This document shows positions 18,303 through 27,230 of a stretch of DNA of 64,000 bases, one piece after another (within the stretch, counting starts at the first letter, position 1; each line of letters starts with the position of its first letter). The translations under genes and the position numbers were made by a program. The notes under the pieces were generated by a model, which saw only the letters and a program-made list of their open reading frames with translations, had not been told where the DNA came from and searched no databases. This stretch comes from Henriciella sp. AS95. Lineage in GTDB: Bacteria; Pseudomonadota; Alphaproteobacteria; Caulobacterales; Hyphomonadaceae. The stretch spans positions 992,001 through 1,056,000 of the forward strand of contig NZ_JBBMQM010000001.1 of the NCBI RefSeq assembly GCF_038900055.1, written 5' to 3'.

Positions 18303-20363
18303 CTAGGGCTGTCTGTCCCAGAATCTGAGATCGGGAAGGGTGCTCACGAAGTCATCGAGGTCACTCTCGCCAGAGACTTCAAAGCATCCGTCATCGGGCT
18401 CGACGCCAGCTTTCTTGAACAGTGGCATCGCACCGTCCGTATGGGCGATGAACTTCTTGTGCGCGAAAGCATCGGTCAGGAAGTCACGGGCAGGCGGCAT
18501 ATCTGCGAGGGTCTTCGCGCCTTTCTCTGACAGGACAACCGCCACGGCATCGAAGAGCACGGACGGACCGCCATCGATTTTCTCGTCGGCTTCCTGCATT
18601 TTGCCATCGCTCAGCTTTGCACCGCCAATGTGCGGCGCCACGATGACAACGATCGCGCCTTCGTCCTTCATCTTCGCCTGAATGGCGTCGACCAGGTCGG
18701 CGTCGCTATCCTCTGCGATGAGCAGGCCGAGTTTCCTGCCAGCAAAGCTGTCCGGACCGTTCTTCAGGATGCTCAAAGCGTCGGAGACGGGCAGGTCAGT
18801 GATTGGCTCGCGGGCCGGTGTTGCAGCTTGAGGCAGCTTCAGATTTAGACCCTCGGCAACCGTTTTCGCAAGATCCTCATCGATGTTGCGGAGATGAGAG
18901 ACAACACGCGAGCGAACGCGCACTTCCTGGCACTTGCTAAGCTCAAAGGTGAGCGCACTGCCAATGTGTGTCTGCTCCGTCTCGGTCTGACTTACATAGA
19001 ACTGGCGTGCCTGGCTGTAATGATCAGCAAAGGTTTCAGAACGTGCCGCTACTTTCTGTCCGCTCATCTCTTCGGGATAGTGGACATAACCGCGCTCAGG
19101 GTCTTCTCGTGGGCCACCTTGCTCCGGGCCCCAGCTATTGGGCTCGTAATTGGCGCGGCCTTTCGGATTGCGCATCGCCATATGGCCGTCCTGCTGGAAA
19201 TTATGCACAGGGCAACGCGGCGCATTGACTGGGATGTGCGTGAAGTTCGGGCTGCCGAGACGTTTCAGCTGCGTGTCGAGGTAAGAGAAGTTGCGTCCCT
19301 GCAGAAGCGGATCATTAGAGAAACCGATGCCCGGGACGACATTATTGGTGCAGAACGCCACCTGCTCGGTCTCTGCGAAGAAATTGTCGACGACCCTGTC
19401 GAGCACCATGCGGCCAACGATCCGGACAGGGACCAGCTCTTCAGGAATGATCTTGGTCGCGTCGAGCACGTCGAAATCGAACGCCTCGGCAAATTCGTCG
19501 TCGAACAGCTGAACGCCGAGTTCCCATTCCGGGTAATCGCCCATCTGGATCGCGTCCCAGAGATCGCGGCGATGGAAGTCCGGATCGGCGCCGTTGATTT
19601 TCAGCGCTTCGTTCCAGACAACAGACTGAAGGCCCTGCTTGGGCTTCCAGTGGAACTTCACGAAAGTCGACTTACCGTCCTTGTCGATCAGTCGGAACGT
19701 ATGCACCCCGAACCCCTCCATGAAGCGGAAGGAGCGCGGAATCGTCCGGTCAGACATGATCCACATCACCATGTTCATGGTTTCGGGCGTGAGGGAGATA
19801 AAGTCCCAGAAATTGTCGTGCGCGGTCTGGGCCTGCGGGAACCCGCGATCAGGCGCCGGCTTGGCAGCGTGGATCAAGTCAGGAAACTTGATAGCGTCCT
19901 GAATGAAGAAGACCGGAATGTTGTTGCCAACGAGATCCCAGTTGCCTTCGTCGGTGTAGAACTTCACGGCAAAACCGCGCACGTCGCGTGCAAGGTCTGG
20001 TGAGCCCTTGTTGCCCGCAACGGTCGAAAAGCGCAGGAAAACATCAGTTTTCTTGCCGGCTACCTGAAAGAGGCTGGCGCGCGTGACGTCGCTCAGGGGA
20101 TCGGTACATTCGAAGTAGCCGTGGGCGCCGAAGCCGCGCGCATGGACAACCCGCTCAGGGATGCGCTCATGGTCAAAGTGGAACATCTTCTCACGGAAGT
20201 GGAAGTCGTCCATCACCATCGGCCCGCGCGGGCCCGCCTTCAGATGGTTCTGGTCGTCGGCGACCGGGACGCCCTGCTGGGTGGTCAGCGTCTCAACGCC
20301 CTCGCCGGCAGTTTGATGCGGCGCGCCGCCATCGTCGAGCTCCGGCAGGTCTTTCTTTGTCAT
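18303..20363 (-). CDS. katE: Catalase, large-subunit (HPII/KatE type)
   Basis: A 686-residue haem catalase that splits hydrogen peroxide. The catalytic His74 is in [12 protein letters not shown] and Asn147 in [11 protein letters not shown]. The proximal region carries the usual core through [14 protein letters not shown]. After about residue 530 a C-terminal DJ-1/PfpI-like flavodoxin domain follows ([20 protein letters not shown]), as in large clade 2 catalases. The start has AGAGGA upstream. The KatE symbol is by family; such enzymes often belong to stationary-phase or general stress regulons. A remnant of another stress gene (DUF892) lies just upstream on the other strand. Confidence 0.93.
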   Translation of the reverse strand: MTKKDLPELDDGGAPHQTAGEGVETLTTQQGVPVADDQNHLKAGPRGPMVMDDFHFREKMFHFDHERIPERVVHARGFGAHGYFECTDPLSDVTRASLFQVAGKKTDVFLRFSTVAGNKGSPDLARDVRGFAVKFYTDEGNWDLVGNNIPVFFIQDAIKFPDLIHAAKPAPDRGFPQAQTAHDNFWDFISLTPETMNMVMWIMSDRTIPRSFRFMEGFGVHTFRLIDKDGKSTFVKFHWKPKQGLQSVVWNEALKINGADPDFHRRDLWDAIQMGDYPEWELGVQLFDDEFAEAFDFDVLDATKIIPEELVPVRIVGRMVLDRVVDNFFAETEQVAFCTNNVVPGIGFSNDPLLQGRNFSYLDTQLKRLGSPNFTHIPVNAPRCPVHNFQQDGHMAMRNPKGRANYEPNSWGPEQGGPREDPERGYVHYPEEMSGQKVAARSETFADHYSQARQFYVSQTETEQTHIGSALTFELSKCQEVRVRSRVVSHLRNIDEDLAKTVAEGLNLKLPQAATPAREPITDLPVSDALSILKNGPDSFAGRKLGLLIAEDSDADLVDAIQAKMKDEGAIVVIVAPHIGGAKLSDGKMQEADEKIDGGPSVLFDAVAVVLSEKGAKTLADMPPARDFLTDAFAHKKFIAHTDGAMPLFKKAGVEPDDGCFEVSGESDLDDFVSTLPDLRFWDRQP

Positions 20364-20561
20364 GGAGAATTCCTCTGAAAGATGAATAAGCAGCCGTCAT
20401 CGCCGAATGTTCCTCCGCACATCGCAAATGAGCGGGGCGAAAGCGCTAAAAGGGTTCCGGTCTTAACTTGCAGCAAGGCAACTATGGATTTCGTTCACGC
20501 GGCAAGGACGCAAGTCGTAAGGGAGACGTTGTATTCTGCGGTCCAGCAAGTCTCGTGGACC

Positions 20562-20769
20562 ATGAAAACTGTCCAGTCCGAAAGACCTGAAAGGTCTCTA
20601 TTTGGAAGAGTTGCAAGACCTCTGGTCCGCAAACGACCAGACGGCACAAGTCGTCGAGGAAATGGCCGACGAGGTCAGCGACCCGAAGCGGAGCAAGAAA
20701 TTCAGCGCTTCAGTCAGAGGCATCAAGTGCCCGCAAAGTGCCTGGATGTACCCGCACTTCGTCAGATAA
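20562..20769 (+). pseudogene. Remnant of DUF892 (YciE/YciF) ferritin-like protein
   Basis: The frame from 20566 reads KLSSPKDLKGLYLEELQDLW, then SANDQTAQVVEEMADEVSDP, which closely resembles the start of YciF-type ferritin-like stress proteins. An ATG at 20562 would be the start (MKLSSPKDL), but one extra A in ATGAAAACTG puts it out of frame. At the other end the frame stops at 20767-20769, after about 67 residues instead of about 165, and the second helical half is gone. So it looks like a frameshifted and truncated gene. YciF-like genes often sit next to KatE-type catalases. The left end of the genomic island begins 78 bp further on, which may explain the truncation. Confidence 0.65.
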
Positions 20770-20847
20770 TGCTGTCCGTCAATTCAACTGAAAAACGCTC
20801 GTTTTAAAACAATTTAGGAATCGTTTTGGCGTTTCGTGGATTGCAGA

Positions 20848-20863
20848 ATGGTGCCAGGAGAGG
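20848..20863. repeat. Left attachment repeat of the genomic island
   Basis: ATGGTGCCAGGAGAGG matches the 3' end of the tRNA-Leu gene at 32153-32169 (ATGGTGCCCAGGAGAGG) except for one missing C. It is therefore the probable displaced att copy at the far end of the island. Confidence 0.75.
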
Positions 20864-20924
20864 CATCAAAATCGTATTATAGAATATTGATATATTTGAT
20901 TGTTTTTTTGAAGCGGTATTCTGA

Positions 20925-20944
20925 TACCCGCAAACATACCCGCA
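20925..20944. repeat. Left-end integrase arm-type repeats (two TACCCGCA)
   Basis: TACCCGCA occurs at 20925-20932 and 20937-20944, just inside the left end of the island. The same octamer recurs three times at the integrase end (32024, 32035, 32055). Paired repeats at both ends are what arm-type binding sites of a tyrosine integrase look like; function is inferred. Confidence 0.6.
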
Positions 20945-20955
20945 TTCTGCCGGTG

Positions 20956-23322
20956 TCACTCGGCATAAATGAACTTCTGAAGCCCCGAAAACACTAAACG
21001 CACTTTGCCCAGATCGCCCAGGTATCGCTTCGCATCGCTCGTCGAACCGTATCGAATGCGTAACCTGTCGCCGAGTTTCTCATACCCCAATTCTGAAACA
21101 CCTTCCTGCTCATAGGCGCTCAGTACGTCCTTAAGGAAGTCGCGCATTTCGAGTTCATGTCCTTCAAGGCCGTCCCGCCGAGCAGCGTCAGCGCGGTCGC
21201 GTCTTGTCTTCGGATCGAGTGAGAAGCGCACATAGGCCAGCACGTCGAAAACGTCGCTATCTCGCGCATCGATGAGGGCGCCCATCTCTTCGAGCCGTTC
21301 CAGATCATAACCGCGCTCTTCCAGCACGGTGAACAGTGCGGCGCGCAATTCCGGGTCGCTCCACTTCTCGCGAAGTTCATCTTCGCCGGCGACAATATCA
21401 GACAGATCGCCAAACAGGCGCTTCATGAAATCTTCGGCGCTGATCGGCTTTCCATCGACCCAGTAGCTTGTCGACGCCATGTACTGGATGCGGCGCTCTT
21501 TTCCGTCGGCGAGCTTCACGCGGATCTTTGCCGGACGCGGCTCGCCGGGACTGTCATCGACATAGTCCTTGCCCTCGTCTTCCATGCCGCCCGCTGGCTT
21601 GTCGTCCTTTTCGCCGGGCGTTTTAGGGTCTGGCTCCAGCGGCTCGCCGTCCCATTCAGGATCATTGAAGTGCTCATAGGCCTTCACGAAGTCATAGATC
21701 GTGAAAAAGTCCTTGCCTTCGAAGGTGCGGGTCCCGCGCCCGATGATCTGCTTGAACTCGATCATGGAGCGGACCGGCCGCATCAGAACGATGTTGCGGA
21801 TATTGCGGGCATCAACGCCGGTTGAGAGTTTCTGTGACGTCGTGAGGATCGTCGGGATCGTCTTCTCATTGTCCTGGAAGGTACGAAGGTGCGCTTCGCC
21901 GATCTCGCCATCTTCGGCCGTCACCCGCTCACAATAATGAGGGTCGGGCACCACTTTCATCTCATTGATATAGTCGCGCACGCGGGCGGCATGGTTCTGA
22001 GTGGCGCAGAAGACCAGCGTCTTCTGGCGCGGGTCGATCTGCTTGATGAACTCGCGCACACGGCTTCGTTCGCGCTCGGCAATCTCGATCTTCGTGTTGA
22101 AGTCGCCTTCGGTGTATTTGCGGTCTTCCTCGATCTCGCCGTCGATCACGGTATCGCCCGCCCCGAAGACGTATTCATCGATCGTGCTCGCCATCTGGCG
22201 TACCTTGAAGGGCGTGAGGAAGCCGTCCTCGATCCCTTCTTTCAAGGCATAGGTGTAAACCGGTTCGCCGAAATACGCATAGGTATCGACATTGTCCGTG
22301 CGCTTGGGAGTCGCCGTCAGGCCAAGCTGCACGGCGGGCGCAAAATGTTCCAGAATGGCGCGCCAGGTGCTTTCGTCATTCGCCCCGCCCCTGTGGCATT
22401 CATCGATAATGATGAAGTCGAAGAAGTCGGCCGGATATTGCAGATAGTTCGGCGGGCCGTTGGCGACGATCTCGCCGCTCTCATCCTCGTTTTCCTCGCC
22501 AGCGCCGCTCGTCATCATGGTCTGGAAGATGGAGAAGAAAACGCTCGCATTCTTCGGCATCCGGCCGTCGCGTTTCCGGATCTCTTTCGGATTGATGCGC
22601 GACAGTGCACCCGCCTCGAATGCGGAGAAGGAATTGAATGCCTGATCGGCGAGGATGTTGCGATCGGCCAGAAACAGGATGCGCGGGCGGCGCACCGGCT
22701 CACCCGTAAGGTTCCAGCTTGCGTGAAACAGCTTCCACGCAGTCTGGAAGGCGATGCTGGTCTTGCCTGTCCCGGTCGCGAGCGTCAGCAGGATGCGCTT
22801 GTCGCCCTTCGCCACGGCCTCAAGCACCGCATTGATAGCATTGTGCTGGTAATAGCGCGGCTCCCATTTGCCGCCGCCGGTCTCGAAGGCGACAGCGCCA
22901 AAGCGATCGCGCCACGCACTATCCTTTGCGAAGACGCGGTCCCACAACTCATTTGGCGTCGGGAAAGGCAGGCTGATATCACGCTCGGCGCCCGTCACCA
23001 TGTCGACTTCGCGCCAGCCGATGCCATTGCTGGAAAAGCCGAAACGCGTCTTCAGGCGTCCGGCATAGTCCTTGGCCTGCCCCATGCCGACCGTATAGCC
23101 GACGCCCGCCTTCTTGGCTTCCATCACGGCTAGCTTTTGGCCGCGATACTCAAAGACGTAATCGGCTGTCTTGGATGGCCCGCGCCGCCCGCCGCTCATG
23201 ATGCGGCCGGGGCAGATGACTTCACGGCGCACCCGCGCGCCTTGCGTCGACTTCCAGCCAGAAGCCTCCAGAACCGGATCGATCCGGTTGGCACGTGTGT
23301 CGGCTTCGGTTTCTTCAGACAC
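20956..23322 (-). CDS. hsdR: Type I restriction enzyme R subunit (EcoEI type)
   Basis: A 788-residue motor/nuclease subunit. The N-terminus has a PD-(D/E)XK-type core (DYVFEYRGQKLAVMEAKKAG). The helicase core has Walker A LLTLATGTGKTS, DEAD-box IIIDECHRGGAN, LGLTATPKRTD and the late motif QIIGRGTRTFEGKDFF. A C-terminal EcoEI-R-like domain follows. It cleaves DNA lacking the cognate methylation, together with HsdM and HsdS. The GTG start lies inside the last codons of yhaV (8-bp overlap), so it is translationally coupled to the toxin and separated from hsdM-hsdS by the TA module. The length is normal for the EcoEI class. Confidence 0.92.
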   Translation of the reverse strand: MSEETEADTRANRIDPVLEASGWKSTQGARVRREVICPGRIMSGGRRGPSKTADYVFEYRGQKLAVMEAKKAGVGYTVGMGQAKDYAGRLKTRFGFSSNGIGWREVDMVTGAERDISLPFPTPNELWDRVFAKDSAWRDRFGAVAFETGGGKWEPRYYQHNAINAVLEAVAKGDKRILLTLATGTGKTSIAFQTAWKLFHASWNLTGEPVRRPRILFLADRNILADQAFNSFSAFEAGALSRINPKEIRKRDGRMPKNASVFFSIFQTMMTSGAGEENEDESGEIVANGPPNYLQYPADFFDFIIIDECHRGGANDESTWRAILEHFAPAVQLGLTATPKRTDNVDTYAYFGEPVYTYALKEGIEDGFLTPFKVRQMASTIDEYVFGAGDTVIDGEIEEDRKYTEGDFNTKIEIAERERSRVREFIKQIDPRQKTLVFCATQNHAARVRDYINEMKVVPDPHYCERVTAEDGEIGEAHLRTFQDNEKTIPTILTTSQKLSTGVDARNIRNIVLMRPVRSMIEFKQIIGRGTRTFEGKDFFTIYDFVKAYEHFNDPEWDGEPLEPDPKTPGEKDDKPAGGMEDEGKDYVDDSPGEPRPAKIRVKLADGKERRIQYMASTSYWVDGKPISAEDFMKRLFGDLSDIVAGEDELREKWSDPELRAALFTVLEERGYDLERLEEMGALIDARDSDVFDVLAYVRFSLDPKTRRDRADAARRDGLEGHELEMRDFLKDVLSAYEQEGVSELGYEKLGDRLRIRYGSTSDAKRYLGDLGKVRLVFSGLQKFIYAE

Positions 23323-23815
23323 GTTTCATCGCCGCTCCAAGCCCGGCTTCTGCCTGCTCGGCTTCACCAAGCAGCTCTTCCCAGTTTCCCGGCGGTTGCC
23401 CTGAATCGAGCATGCGCGCAAAGACGCGGTAAGCGTCCGTCTTGCTGTCATAGGCGCGCTTTGTGCCCTCATCGTTCACCCATCCAAGAACGATAACCTT
23501 AGCCTTGGAGTTGAAACGATAAAATAGCCTGTATTGTTGGAAGAATTTTACGCGAAACCAGTGCTTGTTCTCCGCACCCAGCGTATCGCCTTGCCGAAAC
23601 TCCGCTGCGGCTGGATCGGCCGGGATGTTTTCAGTCACGATCTTCTGAATTGCGGCGAGGCGCTTGGCCGTGTTCTTCTTGTGATAGCCGTTCGGGTCTT
23701 TCGCCTTCTGCTTCTCGACCGCCGACGTCAATTCAGCCAGCTGGGCAAGAAAAAGGGGATGAGCGAATATCGTCCATCCCCCAATCACCAAGGGTTTCTG
23801 TTCAGGCGTCGTCAT
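23315..23815 (-). CDS. yhaV: Type II toxin, YhaV family
   Basis: A 166-residue RelE-superfamily toxin. Family features are IGGWTIFAHPLFLAQLAELT near the N-terminus, KKNTAKRLAAIQKI in the middle and the core FRVKFFQQYRLFYRFNSKAK with VILGWVNDEGTKRAYDSKTDAYRVF. YhaV cleaves RNA and is neutralised by PrlF. It overlaps prlF by ATGA (23812-23815) upstream and hsdR by 8 bp downstream. Its position inside a restriction operon is the unusual point. Its length and motifs suggest it is active. Confidence 0.92.
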   Translation of the reverse strand: MTTPEQKPLVIGGWTIFAHPLFLAQLAELTSAVEKQKAKDPNGYHKKNTAKRLAAIQKIVTENIPADPAAAEFRQGDTLGAENKHWFRVKFFQQYRLFYRFNSKAKVIVLGWVNDEGTKRAYDSKTDAYRVFARMLDSGQPPGNWEELLGEAEQAEAGLGAAMKRV

Positions 23816-24138
23816 TCATCATCTGGCGACAGGGGCGCATCCAGATCAATCTCGACATCCTGCGTCAACGACGCCACGCGCGCCATGAACTCGGCGCCAA
23901 GCGGCTCAACGCGCTGTGGGTTGGCTTCCATGTCGCGGGCGAGAAAGCTGAGAAATGCCACCATTGCAGGATCTTCCTCGTCGCCGTTATCCTTCTGGAG
24001 AACAACGTCGCCATTAGCGGAAATATTGTACTTCAAGCGATCCTGCTTGCCCAGATTGAGCGCGCTGCGCACTTCCGCAGGCACCGTCGTCTGATACCGG
24101 TCGGTGAGCTTGGAGCTAGCTTGTAATGCGGTTTGCAT
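23812..24138 (-). CDS. prlF: PrlF-family antitoxin (AbrB-type DNA binding)
   Basis: About 108 residues. The N-terminal swapped-hairpin AbrB-like domain reads LTDRYQTTVPAEVRSALNLG. The acidic C-terminal tail (DVEIDLDAPLSPDDE) is the usual toxin-binding part. The ATG at 24138 is preferred because AGAGGA lies 9 bases before it; ATGs at 24144 and 24159 are in frame. It is first in a prlF-yhaV-hsdR transcript. PrlF with YhaV represses its own promoter in the known system. The perfect palindrome 32-45 bases upstream of the start is a candidate operator. Confidence 0.9.
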   Translation of the reverse strand: MQTALQASSKLTDRYQTTVPAEVRSALNLGKQDRLKYNISANGDVVLQKDNGDEEDPAMVAFLSFLARDMEANPQRVEPLGAEFMARVASLTQDVEIDLDAPLSPDDE

Positions 24139-24169
24139 GATCATTGATCCTCTTAACAATGAAACAGGT

Positions 24170-24183
24170 AATGCAATTGCATT
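24170..24183. promoter_or_regulatory. Palindromic operator upstream of prlF-yhaV-hsdR
   Basis: AATGCAATTGCATT, a perfect 14-bp palindrome in the 83-bp gap between orf84 and prlF. Its position is right for autoregulation by PrlF or PrlF-YhaV. Binding is inferred from the palindrome and the known autoregulation of this TA family. Confidence 0.55.
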
Positions 24184-24242
24184 GTCATGTCAAGATGCAG
24201 GCAATCATAGCCTACTTTGAGGCCTGACACTCACGCTGGACA

Positions 24243-24497
24243 CTACGGCTGACACATCACCCATTCAGAAATGTCGAGACCCGGCATGCCACCCTGGCAA
24301 TCTGGGCATTTGCGTTGGTGGAAGTCTGAGCCGTTGGCGCCGTAGCGGGCGCCGCAGATCGCGCCGGTCTCATCACGGCGGGCGCAGGTGAGCACCCAGA
24401 CATATTGCAGATGGTCGGTGCCGGGCAGGTCTGTGCGCGCGATCAGGATCTGGTCATTGCGATTGATGTCGCCGGGAATGCGAGATGATTTCGCCAT
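24243..24497 (-). CDS. Small zinc-ribbon-like protein of the RM operon
   Basis: An 84-residue protein of no recognised family. Cysteines at VLTCARRDETGAICGARYG and RKCPDCQGG make a C-x(8)-C plus C-x2-C arrangement that could hold one zinc ion. It starts 3 bp after the hsdS stop, so it is the third gene of hsdM-hsdS-orf84. Small proteins of this kind do occur within type I RM loci, but no function can be assigned. A regulatory or DNA-binding accessory role is a guess from the cysteine pattern only. Confidence 0.7.
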   Translation of the reverse strand: MAKSSRIPGDINRNDQILIARTDLPGTDHLQYVWVLTCARRDETGAICGARYGANGSDFHQRKCPDCQGGMPGLDISEWVMCQP

Positions 24498-24500
24498 GGC

Positions 24501-25691
24501 TCAGGTCAGCTCCCCTGCAAAGGCTTTTTGGAGAAGGGATTGGCGGAGGTCCGCAAGATCTTGGAGCTTAGCTAGAACTTTTTCGACGATACCGTCGTTC
24601 ACCTCTCTAAAGTGCGCAATTTGGTCTATAATTTTACCTTGTACCTTCTTGGGCGGGACGAGGACCGGAAAATTTGGAAAGTCTTTGATCGAAATTCTGT
24701 CCACAGTCGCGCCCTTGACGGTGCTTTTCCGGAGGAAGTCCTGAAAAAAGGGCGACAAATAGTAAGCCACAAAGAATTCTGGTGATACAATATCTTCGTT
24801 TAGTCGCACCAGTCCCATTCGTCGTCCAAGACAACACCGCATTCCCTCTGGAATGAGTCCAACCTGGCCTAGTCTAGTTTCATAAGAGAACACGACATCG
24901 CCGGCCTCTGGTTCGACGCGGCGCGTCCATTTAGCAAAGTCTTCTTCGGTGACATGACGTGTCTTTCCGAGTTCTATGCGTCCATCGATAAGGGACGAGA
25001 TGCCTAAAAATAATGGCCCCTTATCAATTGTCTTTGGTGTAGCGTGTGGTCCGTCGAAGACTTCACCAACTTCACTTATCAAAAGCCGTTCCCAGCCATC
25101 CGACTCAGAAAAAATCTGAGATACTCCACTTGGAAAGAACTCCCGCGCGCTGGCGAGGTTGGCTTCGGTGTTTTCGCGGGCGCGGGCGAGGCCCTCAAAG
25201 GCCTCATCCAGCACCGCCACAATCCGCCTCTGCTCTTGGAGCGGGGGAAGCGGAATTGGCAGTGCCGCCAACTTTGTGGCGTTAAATCCACCTTGAGCCG
25301 CACCTTCAGTTCCTAGTGATATGTGCTGCCAGTACTCCGAAGTTTGGAAATAAAGATTCAGAAAAGACGACTCAACAATCTCGTCGTTTGGTCTGACCTT
25401 AATCAGGTACGATGCACAAACGGTGTCGGGCGCTTCGGATATCAGAAAGCTTTTCCCAGTGGTGGCGCCGGTTCGAGCGAAGACAATGTCGCCTTTGCTG
25501 ACTGAATGTTTTGCGTGATCCTTTTCGGTGATCTTACAGTACGGCACTTGATCCCAATCTACCCGACCATCCTGAATGTCGGTAATACGCAAAAAGCGGG
25601 GTCCCACTGCGTCGCGTGCAGCTTTCGCGGTATAGCCGTATTTTATCTCCGAAAACTCGCCTAACGCTCGCAATTCCCACCCCGCCTTCAC
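24501..25691 (-). CDS. hsdS: Type I RM specificity subunit S
   Basis: A 396-residue specificity subunit with two target recognition domains separated and ended by conserved helical spacers. The first TRD covers residues 1-150. The central spacer reads LPIPLPPLQEQRRIVAVLDE, with AFEGLARARENTEANLASAR after it. The second TRD covers about 200-340. The C-terminal spacer ends LQDLADLRQSLLQKAFAGEL. It sets the DNA target for both methylation and restriction; the target cannot be read from sequence. The TRDs have lower GC than the flanking spacers, as usual for exchanged modules. It overlaps hsdM by ATGA (25688-25691). Confidence 0.92.
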   Translation of the reverse strand: MKAGWELRALGEFSEIKYGYTAKAARDAVGPRFLRITDIQDGRVDWDQVPYCKITEKDHAKHSVSKGDIVFARTGATTGKSFLISEAPDTVCASYLIKVRPNDEIVESSFLNLYFQTSEYWQHISLGTEGAAQGGFNATKLAALPIPLPPLQEQRRIVAVLDEAFEGLARARENTEANLASAREFFPSGVSQIFSESDGWERLLISEVGEVFDGPHATPKTIDKGPLFLGISSLIDGRIELGKTRHVTEEDFAKWTRRVEPEAGDVVFSYETRLGQVGLIPEGMRCCLGRRMGLVRLNEDIVSPEFFVAYYLSPFFQDFLRKSTVKGATVDRISIKDFPNFPVLVPPKKVQGKIIDQIAHFREVNDGIVEKVLAKLQDLADLRQSLLQKAFAGELT

Positions 25692-27139
25692 AGCAGCCCC
25701 CGGATATTCTCCAGAATCTCCGCCGTCTCACGGTCGCGCGCCAGCATGTCCTCGATGATCTCTTCGGGCGCGCGCAGCGGGGCCTCTTGCGGCGTGTTCG
25801 GGTTCTTCACAGAGAGGTCATAGGTCGCCTCATCCAGATCGGCGGTCTTGACCGTCCAGCTCTTCTCGCCTTCCTCGCGCGTCTTCTGGAGTTTCACGAA
25901 CTCCACCATGTCCTGATCATTCAGCGGATTGGTCTTGCCGAGCGAGCGGCCGGGATCGAGCGCATAATACCAGGTCTCGCGTGTCGGCTTTCCCTTCTCG
26001 AAGAAGAGCACGACCGTCTTGACGCCCGCGCCCTGAAAAGTGCCGCCCGGACAGTCGAGCACGGTGTGCAGGTCGCAGGTCTCCAGCAGCTCCTTGCGAA
26101 GCGCGACGCTCGCATTGTCGGTATTGCTGAGGAAGGTGTTCTTGATGACGATGGCAGCGCGGCCACCGGCCTTAAGCTTGCGCATGAAATGCTGCAGGAA
26201 GAGATAGGCCGTCTCGCTGGAGCGGATCGGGAAATTGTGCTGCACCTCAGCGCGCTCCCCGCCGCCAAAGGGCGGATTGGCGAGCACCACGTCGTGACGG
26301 TCCTTTTCCTGGATATCCATCACATTCTCGTTGAGGGAATTTGTGTGCAGTATGTTTGGCGTCTCGATGCCATGCAGGATCATGTTCATGATGCCGATGA
26401 CATAGGCGAGCGACTTCTTCTCCTGACCATAGAAGGTCCGCTTCTGCAGCGCCGCAAATTGCGCCGAGCTGATATTGGGCTTGTGCATGTAGGAATAGGC
26501 TTCGCAGAGAAAGCCTGCCGAGCCGACCGCGCCGTCATAGATGGTCTCTCCGATCTTCGGGTCGATCACCTCGATCATGGCGCGGATCAGCGGGCGCGGT
26601 GTGTAATACTCCCCGCCATTGCGGCCCGCATTGCCCATCCGCTTGATGCGCGCTTCGTAGAGGTCCGACAGCTCATGCTTTTCGGCCTGGCTGTTGAAGC
26701 GCAGCTCATCGGCAATCTCCAGCACGTCGCGAAGCACATAGCCCGAACGGAAGCGGTTGATGATCTCGTTGAAGATCTCGCCGATCTTGTACTCGATCGT
26801 GTCGGGGGACACGGCACTTTCGCGGAAGCTGCCGAGATAGGGGAAGAGCTGGTCATTGACGAATTTGATCAGGTCATCGCCCGTCAGTGCGGCGTTATGG
26901 TCGAACTTGCCGTCCTTGTCCTTGGGCGCGGCCCAAGTCTGCCATCGATATTCCGGGGAGAGGATCGGCTGATAGGCCTTGCCTTCAAGCTCCGCCAAGT
27001 CGGCGCGCTCGCCCTCCATGTCGTCGAGATACTTAAGGAACATGATCCAGCTGGTCTGTTCGGCATAGTCCAGCTCTGAGGCGACGCCCTGCTCGGTACG
27101 CAGCGCCTTGTCGATATTGTTGAAGGCGTTTTCGAACAT
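25688..27139 (-). CDS. hsdM: Type I RM modification subunit M (N6-adenine methyltransferase)
   Basis: A 483-residue methyltransferase. The N-terminal helical HsdM domain (FENAFNNIDKALRTEQGVAS) is followed by the Rossmann methylase. That has GGEYYTPRPLIRAMIEVIDP and the SAM motif IYDGAVGSAGFLCEAY (the usual DPACGTGGFL is changed to DGAVGSAGFL) and the catalytic NPPF in VVLANPPFGGGER. It methylates adenine at the HsdS target and forms the core of the RM complex. AAAGG precedes the ATG. It is the first gene of hsdM-hsdS-orf84, with a 91-bp gap to the upstream DUF4268 gene that may carry the promoter. Confidence 0.92.
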   Translation of the reverse strand: MFENAFNNIDKALRTEQGVASELDYAEQTSWIMFLKYLDDMEGERADLAELEGKAYQPILSPEYRWQTWAAPKDKDGKFDHNAALTGDDLIKFVNDQLFPYLGSFRESAVSPDTIEYKIGEIFNEIINRFRSGYVLRDVLEIADELRFNSQAEKHELSDLYEARIKRMGNAGRNGGEYYTPRPLIRAMIEVIDPKIGETIYDGAVGSAGFLCEAYSYMHKPNISSAQFAALQKRTFYGQEKKSLAYVIGIMNMILHGIETPNILHTNSLNENVMDIQEKDRHDVVLANPPFGGGERAEVQHNFPIRSSETAYLFLQHFMRKLKAGGRAAIVIKNTFLSNTDNASVALRKELLETCDLHTVLDCPGGTFQGAGVKTVVLFFEKGKPTRETWYYALDPGRSLGKTNPLNDQDMVEFVKLQKTREEGEKSWTVKTADLDEATYDLSVKNPNTPQEAPLRAPEEIIEDMLARDRETAEILENIRGLL

Positions 27140-27230
27140 CCCAAGCCTTTGTCATCTCAAATGGAACTTCGCCATAGAATGGGAATCGGTATGACGGGGC
27201 AAGCCGTTCAGATTGCGAAGCGCACAGGAA

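Noticed and set aside
20382-20807. 141-residue plus-strand frame upstream of catalase
   Set aside because: It has no family resemblance; a different frame in the same place shows the DUF892 remnant.
21889-23133. 414-residue plus-strand frame
   Set aside because: Antisense to hsdR, with no recognisable domain.
25616-27079. 487-residue plus-strand frame
   Set aside because: Antisense to hsdM; the hsdM motifs are unambiguous on the other strand.
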